Part shown: piece by piece, positions 50,901-62,082 of the stretch
Layout of the letters: each line of letters opens with the position of its first letter
How positions within the stretch are numbered: the stretch's first letter is position 1
Assembly (NCBI GenBank): GCA_036583965.1
Contig: JAZBQD010000015.1
Location: 65,936,330 to 66,000,329, forward strand
Reading direction: 5' to 3'
Length of the DNA stretch: 64,000 nt
Source of the DNA: Prunella strophiata
Taxonomy: Eukaryota; Chordata; Aves; Passeriformes; Prunellidae
Translations under genes and position numbers: made by a program
Notes under the pieces: generated by a model
Database searches by the model: none
Seen by the model: the letters and a program-made list of their open reading frames with translations, nothing else
What the model was told of the DNA's origin: nothing

Positions 50901-50976
50901 TTACACAAAAAACTACTTTATAAACAGAGTACATAGTTTCACTGCCTGAGAGCGAGGTGATAGCTCTGTACATACA

Positions 50977-50982
50977 TGAAAT
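50977..50982. repeat. Target-site duplication, left copy
   Basis: TGAAAT directly precedes the LTR and recurs directly after it at 51407. A 6-bp duplication is typical of alpha/beta-retrovirus-like (class II, ERVK-type) insertions. Confidence 0.75.
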
Positions 50983-51073
50983 TGTAAGAATGATCTCCAA
51001 AGCTACTCCCGTCCTATCCAGCTAAAAGTAAGAGACGAAAGGCGCTCTTTTCCTCTCGGGAATAGAGTCCTAC

Positions 51074-51079
51074 TTTATT
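51074..51079 (-). terminator. LTR polyadenylation signal AATAAA (minus strand)
   Basis: TTTATT on plus is AATAAA on minus, followed on minus by GTAGGACTCTATTCCCG. Its place downstream of the TATA-like box and upstream of a short U5 fits the R region of the solo LTR. Confidence 0.65.
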
Positions 51080-51153
51080 TCCTGGATAGCAGCCACCAGA
51101 CAATCCACAGGGCTTCCCAGGTGGAAAAGAGAGCGACCTCACCTGTGCAGGGG

Positions 51154-51160
51154 GTTTTAA
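51154..51160 (-). promoter_or_regulatory. TATA-like box of the solo LTR (minus strand)
   Basis: GTTTTAA on plus reads TTAAAAC on minus, within CTGACCTTAAAACCCCC. It is the only TATA-like sequence at a suitable distance (about 75 bp) upstream of the AATAAA signal. It is a weak match to a consensus TATA box. Confidence 0.4.
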
Positions 51161-51210
51161 GGTCAGGGGAAGGGGGGCGGAGGAAGGAGACCACAGCCAG
51201 TGGGATACAA

Positions 51211-51234
51211 GGGGGAAGGGGCGAGGGGAGAGGG
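51211..51234 (+). other. G-quadruplex motif in LTR U3
   Basis: GGGGGAAGGGGCGAGGGG followed by AGAGGG gives four G-runs of at least three with loops of 2-3 bases. It lies in the U3 part of the minus-strand LTR, so the G-rich strand is the template for LTR transcription. Confidence 0.8.
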
Positions 51235-51268
51235 TGAATCCAGGATTAACCACTGCCCACCAGGGCCT

Positions 51269-51298
51269 GGGGGGAAGGGGGGAAAAGGGGAAAATGGG
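51269..51298 (+). other. Second G-quadruplex motif in LTR U3
   Basis: Four G-runs (6, 6, 4 and 3 bases) are separated by AA, AAAA and AAAAT. With the motif at 51211 it makes the U3 strongly G-rich on plus. Confidence 0.8.
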
Positions 51299-51406
51299 AC
51301 AAACCATGTGATATGATAGGACAGAGATTATGTAATACTGCAAATCACCCAAACACCCAGTGCAAAAACAATTATCAGCTAAATAAATACTTAGTGCAAT
51401 ACAACA

Positions 51407-51412
51407 TGAAAT
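51407..51412. repeat. Target-site duplication, right copy
   Basis: TGAAAT directly follows the LTR end CAACA and matches the left copy exactly. Confidence 0.75.
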
Positions 51413-53369
51413 GACACACTTCAAAACAGAATTCTACTTCCATTTTTTTCTATGACCCAGGATCCTACTTTGATGTGAAGATGACATAGCAGCTAAGCAC
51501 TGAAACATGTCCAGATTCCTCACTAGCCTCTCCTGAATCTTTCTGACACACACTCACAGAAGTGACATTCCACCTGACTTTTATCAGTCAAGCTTAGCTT
51601 CACTGATGCTGCTGAAGTAAATGTAGTTACATATGAAAGAGATTTGAAGAGGAGTATTTTTTTCATTCTCACAGCAAAAAGTTCCACTACTCAAAGTAGT
51701 TGTGTCCATTTAAAAAAACCCCTCATTTTTTCATTAACTCATTATTTTAAATATATGTCATAATTTCTTTGTAGTGGGAAAAGGATTTATAAGTAGGAAC
51801 CACAGGAGAGTCATAATTCAGGTCACATTTGTGCAGCTCACCAGCTAATCTGAAAATCTAAATCTACTGAGACTTTCTGATATCTTCTCAGAACTGTGTG
51901 TTGTGTCATATAACTTATGAATAGACTCAATTCAAAAGAAAGCTTTTAAAATATAAAAAAAAAAAATAAATTCTGCTTTGTCATCTACTTCTTTGTTCAG
52001 TCTGTTCATCTCTTTGGCTCAATATTTGCAAATTAACAAACAAATTGGGTTTTGACCCATCCACTGCCTCCTCCCTGTAACAGATTAATGGCTAATGCAT
52101 AATCCCACTGGACTGGCTATAAAATGCAATGGCTGCAGTAGAGAACATACCACACTTTCTACTTTTACCAGTTGCTTTGTGTATGGTGACAGATTATTAA
52201 TGTGAAACAGCAGGAAGATAAATGAAATTTTGACTCCTTTCATTCCCAGTATCCTACTGAAATTTCCTACTCCTACTAACAACTGTAGTGGATGAAAAGA
52301 GGAAAAAACCTTCCTGCAACTGAGACTGAGAAATCAAGGGGCCTGGGTGCAGCTACTGGTTGTGCCCCAGATGGGTGACACTGGCTTCTTTCCCACCTTT
52401 CACAGTAACCATGAAAATGATGTTTGCTTCCTTTGGCACTGAATGTATTTTACTTATTTCAGTTGCAAGCACTTTGGGGCACAGTCAGCTGCTAAATATA
52501 TTTTTCTACTGTTAGTGCAACACAGCCATGACACATCTTGAGACCTAACAAAAATCCAAGCAATAAGTAGTTACCAAAGATTTTTTTTCCATGCAACAAT
52601 TTAGTTCTGTGAAAGACCATTTTCCCAAGCACTCAGAACAGTACTTTTACATTTGCAAATCACCAGCATGCCAAAAGAAAACCTAATAATACTTAAAAGA
52701 CAGAAATAAAACATGATTCGATTGGCAAAAAAGGCTATTAGAGAAATACTGGGCACCTAAACAAACCCCTGCATTCTTCAGTTTCCAAGCATTTTCATCT
52801 TCCAAAACATTCTGCATTCCTTTGGATACTGCATGTGTATCTCTTAAACAGCTTTTACAGCACAGCTAAAAAAGCCATCGCTGTGAAAAAATGCTGTACC
52901 TGGTGAAAGTACTTCAAGGAATGTAGACCCTAATCTGCAGCCCTTTTCTCTCAAAAATAATCTTCATAGATAGCTTTGATTCTGACATGAGTAGGATTAT
53001 TCATATAAGAGAGAAAAAAGGGAGGCATGGGAACCTAAGAAATGCACTAACATAGTAAAGCATTGTAAAATGACAATAAAAATGGCATTTAAACTCTCTC
53101 GAGTTATGCCTATTCTGTAGTACAGAAAAGAGACAGTAAATTGAACAAGTAGCTTTTACAAAAATGAAGCTAGAAACCAAAAAAAAAAAATGGAGGTACT
53201 GGAAATAAGCAGAGTTCACACAATATCAAAAGTACTGTCCACAAGCTAGAAACTTCGGAGAAGTCAGGAAATACAAAGATAAAGTTTGAACTCCCATGAA
53301 CTTAACTGACTTCTATCCTGCAAAGAATATTAAAGCACATAGTAAAGGGCTCTTTGGTAGTATAAATAG

Positions 53370-53429
53370 AAAAAAAAAAAAAAACCAACCAAAAAAAAAA
53401 AAAACCCAAAAAAACAAAAAAGCAAAACA
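53370..53429. repeat. A-rich simple tract with CC interruptions
   Basis: Runs of 14 or more A are interrupted by CC, CCAACC and CCC. The Lys-rich frame across it is low-complexity only. Confidence 0.9.
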
Positions 53430-56400
53430 ACCAAGGAAAAATGCTGTGCCACTGTGGAGGAAGGATGGAATAGAGATTAAAGACAACACAAGGAAGGCCT
53501 CAACTAAGTATATTCCCCCAGTTTTCAATCAGAAATTTTTAGGTTAAATTACCACACAAAGATAAGGTGAATAATAAGAATGTGGATATACAAATAGAAA
53601 ATACCACAGCTAGCAAAAAACTCAATTCAAAAAGTTAAATGCTTGAAGTCTGATTAATCACCATCTCACATTTCTAAAAATTCCTCTCATGTGTAATGCT
53701 GGTCCAGTGACAAATATTTTTCATAGCACCATCTAGTTCGGAGTGGAACTGAAAAATACGAGACATGCTTTCTTTACTTACAAAAAAATCTGTGAAGAAA
53801 AATAAGAGGAGATGGCAGTTGGGAAATTACAAGCTATTTCATTGAACCTCATTAGTATGAAAGGCTTTAAAATACATTTTGAGAGAGACAATATATAAAG
53901 ACACAGAGGTAAATGAAAAATGGGACAAAGTGCAACAGCAATTTAGCAAGAGAAGACCATACAAATCATCCATATAGTTTTCTTAGATGAGGTAAAAAGA
54001 TTTTGTGAACAAATTAAGTGTAATAGGTCTCATCTTTCATTACTTTAGCAATGCATTTGACATCATGTTATACGCTGTTAAGGAATCTGAGGACTAAGAC
54101 GTTTTGCATAGTTAAGAAACAGCTAAAGGAGAAGTGATAACAAGTAAGTGCCATTAAGAAGGGATGTATCAAATCAATTAAGATTAGCAGTGGGTCTTCA
54201 GGATCCATTCTGGGGCTACTGTTGTCCTTCCATAGCTCTTGACCACTGTGACTGAGGTAGAAGAGTACCTGCACATTCTAATGTCAGTAGAGTAGTGAAA
54301 TGATGCAAATGGAGCGGCTTGAAGATGTGAGCCAAAGAAATGGGGTAAGCAACAAGGCCTGGGGCAGAACATGAAAACCTGCCCTGGGAGATGACACAGT
54401 AATGACAAATGAGGACTACAGTTGTCAGTGAGAGAGTGAAAAAACAGGTAACATGATGCAAAAGGCAAGTGAGGCTGTAGAAAGTGAGAATGGGGATTTC
54501 CAGTAGTACCTGGGAGACAAGGAGATTTCCCATCCAAAGATACTAACAGAGCTGAGCTGTTTAGCACAGCAAGAGAAGAGCTAACTAAGCATAATACTGC
54601 TGCCTAGAAATGCCTTGAGAAAGATATCTCCAGGTAGAAATAGTATTATTTAATTCAAGGAGCAACAAGAGCATGGCAAGGAAAGGCAGTGTACATGCCA
54701 CACGCTCATCTAGGCTGTACAGAATGGAAGCAGCTATAAGCCTATGAGTATCTCAAACACTTCCAGATAGGACAGTGGGGGCAAAATTACAGCCTTGGAG
54801 TTAGAGGTTAATACACAGCTAGAAGTATCACATGCTGTAACACCCTCTACAAGTGCCTGGACCCACTGCTTGTATCCACTGGTCACAGAGTGTCCTTTAG
54901 CTCTTCCATCATTAGTGTGGTACTGATATTATCACTGCTTTGATGTTACTGGTTTCATTTTGGGGGACATATCCAACACACCATTCAGTTTTTCACGTAC
55001 ACTTTTCATTCCAAAATCCATGTAAAACTAATTACACAGATAAAGGCTTTTGCGATAATGCAGGCTACTTGCAAGTGAAAATAAATAGAAGAATGTAGAG
55101 TCCAAGATTATTTGAACAGCTAGGGGTCACACAAATATAAAGTTAATAATAGTTAAGTATTTTGTTAATTAATTAATGACAATTACTTTGTGAAATAATT
55201 CAGGGCAAACTGCCGAATTGTTCTTAAATTATTAGCTGCTTAAAAGAAGTATGTCAGATGCGTGGTCTAAAGAGAAATTCAACAGAAACTGTATTTTTAG
55301 AACTGGTGCAGAGATGCATTTCTCCTGAAAAGAGTGAAAATTTGTCACTTCATATGAGCAGAGATGATCTGGCCCAAACATTCTTGCTTGCAGATGATGA
55401 CTACTATATTATTCATTTTGTCTTGGCACAGTCAGTCAATAGAGAGAGTGCAGCAAAATAAAAAAGCCTTTTCTCTATTTGCTGATAACATTTTTAGCAC
55501 GTTTAAGGAGAAATGTGAAGAACCATAGTAATTTCTACACCCTAGAAAATGTGTTATGCAGAGAGAAAAGGACAGAGAGGACATCAGTAGTTGCAAAATA
55601 CAAAACAAAATACAGAAAAATGTCTCCAAAAAGGGCATGTGAAATAATAATCCTTAAAATACATTATAAGAACGTGTTTGAAAAACCTTTCCAGGAAATA
55701 GCATCTGTTTATACCCATTAAGTTTACACTTACTTGAAAACAAATCAGTGGATACTATACTAGGGATGAATCTAATCCTTGTATCCAAAATAATAAATTC
55801 AAGGGATTAGCCAGGACAACAGCATTTTTATTCAAACAGAATTCATTTGCATCCATCCTCACATTACCAGAAAAGTAGCTCTCTCCTAATTAGCAGATCT
55901 TGAACATTAACCTTTTGTCTTGACTGCAATCACTTCGATTAGTGGTAATGTTCAGCCTCCTCAAAACTTCTTCTTTCATAAATTGACTATTCCCATGGTA
56001 ACAGCTGCTACTTTCATTCTACAAACACCAAGAAAATGTGATTTCCTTTATATCAGTTGGCCAGGCTGGGGGTGCAACTTTGGCCTTTGTCAATGCTTTT
56101 TTTCAGATAAAACTGTTTATTCCAGAAGAAGAGGAAACAGGTGCAAGCACAATTCAGGAAACAGTTGTTGACTAATCCACGAAGCAGGTTTGGCAATGTT
56201 TTAAAAGGAAGCTGTCAGACAGCTTACCTGCAATGCCAAAGTGTTCTGTGGCTGCATGGGGGAAGGATGAGCACATTCAACAGCAGCCACCAAACTTAAA
56301 TCATTATTTTCCATGGTTAGTTGTTTGGATGACTTTTTTTTTCCCCTTTTTGTTTGTTTCTTTGGTGGCTCCACAAACAGTAGCAAGACATCAGCTTAAT

Positions 56401-56556
56401 ACCCCACATGAATAGTTGAGAAATGTAAATCAAGGATTTTCATTCAAAGAACATTGAACTTTAGCCACAAAGAACATCAATCCATTGCTGAGACGCTGAC
56501 ACAGCTTTAATGATTGGTGTCTTCATCTTCAATGCTCACACAGGTCTATAAATAAA

Positions 56557-56612
56557 GTCCTAATCTCAGCTGAAGTGAATTCTCAAAGTAGCATCAACTT
56601 CTGTGGGACCAG
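56557..56612. mobile_element. Ancient amniote repeat relic (CR1/L3-like)
   Basis: TCCTAATCTCAGCTGAAGTG, AATTCTCAAAGTAGCATCAA and CTTCTGTGGGACCAGC follow the order ATCCTGCACCCAGTGAAGTC...CAAAACTCCCATTGACTTCAGTGGGACCAGG of an old dispersed repeat. It is the fifth relic of this class in the window. Confidence 0.45.
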
Positions 56613-59600
56613 CAAACATTCACAACAAAGGTACTTTTTCCCCAGCAAGTCATGTAAAATTTTTCTGAAAGTTTATCAAATCTGAGGCTTTTTCCAGAAA
56701 ACCCATCTGTTGCATATGAACTCATCTGATACCTTTACCTTCTTTGAAACTGAAGGTTTCCAAGTCAATCTGTCAGGGTGAGAATGGATAAAGTGAGATT
56801 CACATGTACTTCTCCAGCAATTCACTGAAATAATCAAGTTTTCCCTTAGTCACAAATGTAAGATTCTGTCAGAAAATAGAACTGCAATTTTCCAAACTTA
56901 GAATTGCATGTTCAGTTTCTTAAATTGGTCTTTAAAATGCATTTTTAATTTTTTTATGAAATTTTTAGCATTCACATAAAGGACTGGCAGACAGCAAAGA
57001 GACTGAAAAATTAAACACAACTCTAGAAGCCTTTATTTTTTCCTTCTCCTTAATTCCTCATTAACCCTTTCAGCATCCAGACCAGGTGATTGCTTTCCTT
57101 GCCTTATACATTTTCATTCCAGGCATAACCAATCCCTATTGTTAATTAGACACTTTGAAAACCTGAACACCTTTTGGCATCAGACCTACTTTCTTAGCCA
57201 AAACAATTAAGTGTTTGAGAGCAGAAAAATCATGGATCTGCTTTTATGAAAGTGAACAGTGGCTGAAATTGTGCATAAACTCTGCTCATTCCAGCAGATG
57301 TTAAGATTGCTTGGAAATGGACTAATTTCTCAACCTCGTGTCTGAGCATTTTTCATGCTTCTATATCTGCAGGCTTTGTTGCCATCAGAAGGTACCAAAC
57401 ACAATTCCAACGGTAAAGGCCACATCTTCTCCCACTGTAGCCAAAAAGGAAAATGCCACTAGTTAGGAATGAATAGGAGGCTGTAAATTTATTGCAAGCA
57501 CTAAGCTGCTGTATTTATATTTACATGAGTATCACACTGCATGCCATTCAGACTCAAACCTCACTCTGACACAGAATCACAATCCAAAAGGGGCCAAATT
57601 AAACCTCTCAGTTCTGGGCACACATAGGGGAAGTCTGGGTTTGAGCTGGTACCCAGCATTCCAAGCTCATATTTATTTTACTCCAGCTCCAAAAAAAAAA
57701 TTGGTGAATAATCCAGAACTGCTCATCCAAGAAAGATTCCAAAGGCTTGCCAAATTCCAGACTACAGTCCATGGAAAAAACCAAGTGCACAGATTTGTTG
57801 GCAAGAGATGTCTCTAGCCACGCTCAATTTGCACGTGTTCTAGAGTGGTTCTCAAAAATGGAACAACCTTGGGAAAAGAAGTACAAGGGTATTAATTGAA
57901 CCCGACCTGTGAATGCTATGAATACCCCTCAAATTCAATGCAAAGGTACACAAAAAAAAACTTCAAGGTAAGCAAAGAAACAAAAAGTATTCAAAGGAAC
58001 CAAAAAAGTCACCAAAAAATTACTGCAGTTCAATGAAAAGGAGGAAATGGTTGGCAGGAAGGGTTGCCTGTAGGACTGGCAATATCATGGTAACAAAATC
58101 ATTCTAGAGGACAACTCGTGTTCTGATGCCACAACCCAGTTTTGCAATCGTGCTACAGGCACCAGGATTTTTGAGGTTTTACACCCACATCCCACAATAC
58201 TAGTCCACTCCCTGTTTGGTGCCTTCATCTGCAGTCTGGTCCATCTTCCTCCTGGGAGAGGGATGTGACTGTACCTGCATTGGCCCTGGAGTCAGAAGAG
58301 GCAGAGGAAGCAAGCAGTGCTCACTTTCCACTTTCTTCGAAGTTTGTTTCTCTGCAGCAAAGCACCAGAGCAGAGCAGCTGTACCTGTATGTTTTACAAG
58401 AATTTGTGGATCGTAGGGAGTTCAAGGACTGGATAGCCCCAAGCTGGAAAGTCCCATACTGCAGAAGGCTAGATAGAGAGGAGGGGATCCCAGCTACAAT
58501 GCTTTCCAAATTAAATCCTTAGAGGGTAAGTCCTGGCTTCTCTCCCACCACCCCTGCAACAACATCAGCTCAGATCTCACAGGAAGCAGGCTAGGGAGGA
58601 GACCACTGTCCTGACCCACAAGTCCTATAAACCTCACTCACCCTTTGGCTTAGGAATATTAATATGATTGCCATATTTAGTGTCCTTTCTCTACTTAAAA
58701 AAAAAAAATCAGTAATATGGGGGATTCAGTATGTTGGTTTGTCTTCACACTTCTTTTAAGTGTCTCCAACTTCTGCAAAGTAGTGCATCACAGGCCCTTC
58801 CTACCTCATGCCAGGGAAACATAAACAGCATCCCTGCATCACTCTTTTGAGTTTTAAGGTTTTTTGAATGCTTTCACCATATATTAATGGAACTTGTCCC
58901 ACATCAAGTGGTGAGCTAATTGCTGTCAAAGCAGATGGTAAGACAAGCCTGAAAAAAAATATTTGGCATCTTTATTCCATGTGAGGGGAATGCAAGAGGG
59001 AAATTATGTGGTTTCCATTTTCTGATTGCTGAACCAAAAGTTAAAGCAAGCTTTTATGATCAGCAGAGTTTGGAGAACAATTACCCAGCTCCAGTGGATG
59101 CATACCTTGCATCTAGCTCCATCTGATTCCCTCCTCTGTGGTTTATTTGCCTCGTGGGCATGCCGCGTGCTGGGGGGTCACCGATTGACAGCGTGGTATC
59201 GAATCTGCCCCAGGCCCTGGTGCCCAGAGAGCAGCGTTGTGAAGCAATTCACAAGATTCCAAAACCAGGAGCAAACTCGTAAGATACTCATGATAAAGAG
59301 GTAACATTTTTTCTGCATTCCCTCCAGGTATCTCGGAGGGATGCTGGCACAGTATCATCCTCAGTGGGAAACTACTGCTCAATGCTGACTTCCCAGTGTT
59401 GGCCACCTTACATATTCAAACAGAGATACAAAGAGCACAGCATTATAAAAATTAACAGCAGCACCAGAGGTCTGTGTGAGGATCAGACCTCAAAACCTGA
59501 CACTGCGGAAGAGATGCTGCATTGGAGCTATTCAGGCAGAAGGCTCTGCATTTGGAGAAGGAAGAAGAGCTTGCCAATTGGCATTCCAGCAGTCAGTTGC

Positions 59601-60829
59601 TGGCCAAGATTTTCAAGGTTGAACTTTATACCCGTAGCTTCACAAAGGTCACACTTAGCAAACTGTTGGGGCTTAACAGAGCAAGGATGCATTTGGCTCT
59701 TATTCCAAGGGCCTTTCCTTGATATTAATATTGATGACAGTGGAACAAACATCTCAATAGCTGCACAGAAAGGCCAATGCACAAATGTGCTATACTCAAC
59801 ATATGGAAGAAGTCTGAAGCCTTTCAAACCACTTAATGAGAAAGCTGTGGGTATCAACAGCAGAAGGAAAAGTCTAAAATGGGAGGAAGAAGCCTATATC
59901 CTACCATGCTAATTTATATTGTTAAAGAGGAAAGTAATGGCAATGTTAGCTATGCTGAGGATTTTCAAAAGTTGCATTTATTTTTGGTTTTATTTCAAAA
60001 ATAGTGTTTCAATGAATATGCATCATGCTGGGTTTGTGGCACTGGTAGTGTGTTGATCACCATGGTACCTGAGCACTCAAGCCAATGATTAACCAGCGGA
60101 GCAAATGAAACAGAAGCTGAGAGCCAAAATGCACTGTGACAAGCTCTTCACAGACCTTATGTATGCCACAGAATCTTTGTCTAGACTTCCTCAGGCTTTC
60201 CACTGTCTATCTTCCCTGCTCTTAGGATAACCAGATCTTTTTTTCTAAACAGTGCTAAGGGATACAGAGATCTCAGACTGGCTTCAGGAGAAAGGAGGAG
60301 ATAAAAACCCCAATGAACAAACTAAAAAAACCCAATACATAAATATTTTCCTCAGGAAAACATTGCTTAAGCACACAGTAAGGAAAAAAATAATTTTCAT
60401 TTCTATAAATTGATTATGAATTGACAAATTTTGTTACCAGCTATCAACCTAATCTTTAAAACTACTGTTCTGAAAAAGGAAAAGAAGTCTTTGCTCGCTA
60501 AGGAAATGACCTTTCAAGGAACTGATGCAGACTATACTTGAACTTGAACTGTTAGCTTTATAATAATGTTAGCTAATAATAATGAAAAGAATACATAAAA
60601 ACATATGACTATGTGCCTTCTTGAAAAAGACCAGAGATTGCATCAGCCCCTCCCCACACACCAAATAAGCAACAAGTTAACACAACTCTGATGATGTTTG
60701 TTTAACATATGTGCATACAAGTAGTGTGAGCTTTTTCTGGCTTAGGATGCTTAAGCAGAGGCCTCTGGATTTTAGAAAAAGAAATCTTCTGTTGAATTAT
60801 CTACTCATTGCTGTTTTGTTTTCTGCACA

Positions 60830-61060
60830 AAGTCTCTGAGGGGCACAGGAAAGCCGAGGGCCTTGCATGCAGGCCAACTTGACAAAGGTTAAATCGTTTC
60901 AGTACTGCGGAATTGTGCAGCTATAATACAACCCTCACTGAAGAAGTTTCCTGTTTTCCATCACTAATCAAGGCAATGATACTGCATTCTAATTAAATTG
61001 ATGTCACGTGGAGCTTTTCCTCTTTACTGTAGCTGCTTCACACTTAGGAGGCAGTTACAT
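60830..61060. promoter_or_regulatory. Candidate conserved non-coding element
   Basis: Unique block with isolated CpGs (AAGCCGAGG, AAATCGTTTC, TACTGCGGAA), CACTAATCAAGG, a TAATTA core at 60990-60995 inside ATTCTAATTAAATTG, and a perfect E-box CACGTG at 61005-61010 next to a TGATGTCA half site. The density of plausible factor sites and surviving CpGs is higher than in nearby DNA. Conservation is not tested. Confidence 0.3.
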
Positions 61061-61319
61061 CCAGTTCATCCTTTAAAAGAGGAGAAGGTTTTGGGGACAA
61101 GGCCCCATTACCAGCAATAAAAACCCAAGTGCTCACTTCCTAGCGCAGTTACAATATATTGTGCCTCAGCAGCAGCAGCAGTTTTGAAGAAGATACAAAG
61201 TGCTGCAGCACCCACTTATATTGACTGTGAAACTCTGGATTAAAGCTCACTCTAAGCATCAGCCTGATTCTGCTACCTCTCCTCTGTCTAAATCATATCC
61301 ATCACTGTCATCTCTAAAG

Positions 61320-61500
61320 ATTCAGGTCCTCTGTGCACTTCATCAGGCGTTATAATCGAAGCTAATGAAAGACATGTTTGTTTAGCTGTTGTAAATGGCT
61401 TTCAAGATCTTGGTTTCAGCCAGGGTGATGAATTAAGGATGTCAGCTGGGCAAACAGTTTAATTTGGAGTGAATTTAGCTAAAATGGATTACTGAAAAAG
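61320..61500. promoter_or_regulatory. Candidate conserved non-coding element
   Basis: Repeat-free block with CATCAGGCGTTATAATCGAA (two retained CpGs), GCTAATGAAAG, TGATGAATTAAGG, AGTTTAATTTGG and TTTAGCTAAAATGG. It lies about 260 bp from the preceding candidate and may belong to the same element. Confidence 0.3.
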
Positions 61501-62002
61501 CTATATGGATTTTTAAAATTAATATTATTTCACATACTTTAGCAGTAAATATTTCACTCCTTCTTACCATCTGAGTCACCAGGCATAGAACTGGAAGAAT
61601 CAGCAATGACACCAGCTTTTCAAACACAAGACCAACTTAGGATACTATAAACAGGTGTGAAAAGTCACTTTTCGACTGCAGCAGGGAGTACAGCCCTCAA
61701 ACAGTTTATCCCTCAGCTGACTACATTTCTGCCTAACAGCAATTCTGCAAAGCAGCCTGAACATGGTAATTAAAGCATTTTATGACAAAACTCAGAAACC
61801 AACAACTGCAAAGAGCCATTCCATAACATTGTTATTTATTACAAGTACCTGGCTTTTATTTTCCCTGGTGCATTTTCAAATGAATTAAAATAATAACTTA
61901 AGGGGAAAGAAAATTATCTTTAAATAGTAGTGGGGTTTTTTTTCACTCCCAGGTAATTTGGAGTCAGGAGGAATCCAAAATAACAGCATGATTGTTGAAA
62001 AT

Positions 62003-62082
62003 TACAGGGTAAGGCTGGAAACCTCTAGAGGTCATCTAGTCCAGCCTCATGCTCAAACTAGTACCACCTTAGAACAGATCAT
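62003..62082 (-). mobile_element. CR1 LINE 3'-end fragment
   Basis: The plus strand reads ACAGGGTAAGGCTGGAAACC, TCTAGAGGTCATCTAGTCC, AGCCTCATGCTCAAACTAGT and ACCACCTTAGAACAG. This matches the avian CR1 tail variant with AGGTTGGAAAGGACCTCTGG, GGTCATCTGGTCCAACCC and CTGCTCAAAGCAGGxCCACC. It is a short minus-strand copy, heavily 5' truncated. Confidence 0.8.

Larger units (their letters stand above)
50983..51406 (-). mobile_element. Solo LTR of an endogenous retrovirus
   Basis: The 424-bp element starts TGTAAGAATG and ends CAATACAACA on plus. Read on minus it therefore begins TGTTGTATTG and ends CATTCTTACA, the standard TG...CA ends with short inverted repeats. It is flanked by the 6-bp duplication TGAAAT. 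On minus there is a TATA-like TTAAAAC (51160-51154) and, about 75 bp further on, the polyadenylation signal AATAAA (51079-51074). That gives a normal U3-R-U5 order. No gag, pol or env remains adjacent, so it is a solo LTR left by recombination between two LTRs. The duplication size suggests class II (ERVK-like); this is inference. The 136-codon minus frame at 51014-51424 is an artefact of it. Confidence 0.85.
51413..62002. other. AT-rich non-coding DNA, no supported gene
   Basis: No exon was recognised. Named items inside are an A-rich tract at 53370, an ancient repeat at 56557, and CNE-like blocks at 60830-61060 and 61320-61500. Short A runs occur near 51957, 57691 and 58689. A GC- and CpG-richer patch at about 59150-59245 (GCATGCCGCGTGCTGG, GGTCACCGATTGACAGCG) stands out but carries no exon I can support. 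The longest frames are 182 codons at 59364-59912 (plus) and 127 codons at 54184-54567 (minus), without recognisable domains. Confidence 0.5.

Noticed and set aside
50791..51000. 69-codon minus frame containing FLTVRVVRHWNRLSREV
   Set aside because: This peptide is the translated 3' region of a CR1 LINE, a common false gene prediction in birds.
50983..51406. Possible full-length provirus at the LTR
   Set aside because: There is only one LTR, closely flanked by both copies of the target duplication, and no gag, pol or env reading frames adjoin it.
51014..51424. 136-codon minus frame
   Set aside because: It lies almost wholly inside the solo LTR and crosses its U3-R-U5 regions. No retroviral protein similarity is visible.
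55258..55461. 67-codon plus frame with a somewhat protein-like sequence (LADDDYYIIHF)
   Set aside because: No recognised domain and no evidence of flanking splice sites that extend it. Not enough to call an exon.
57571..57600. ACACAGAATCACAATCC as a CR1 tail
   Set aside because: Only the AGAATCA word matches. The downstream CR1 blocks are missing.
59364..59912. 182-codon plus frame
   Set aside because: No family resemblance, an overlapping minus frame of 109 codons, and poorly protein-like composition. Treated as chance.
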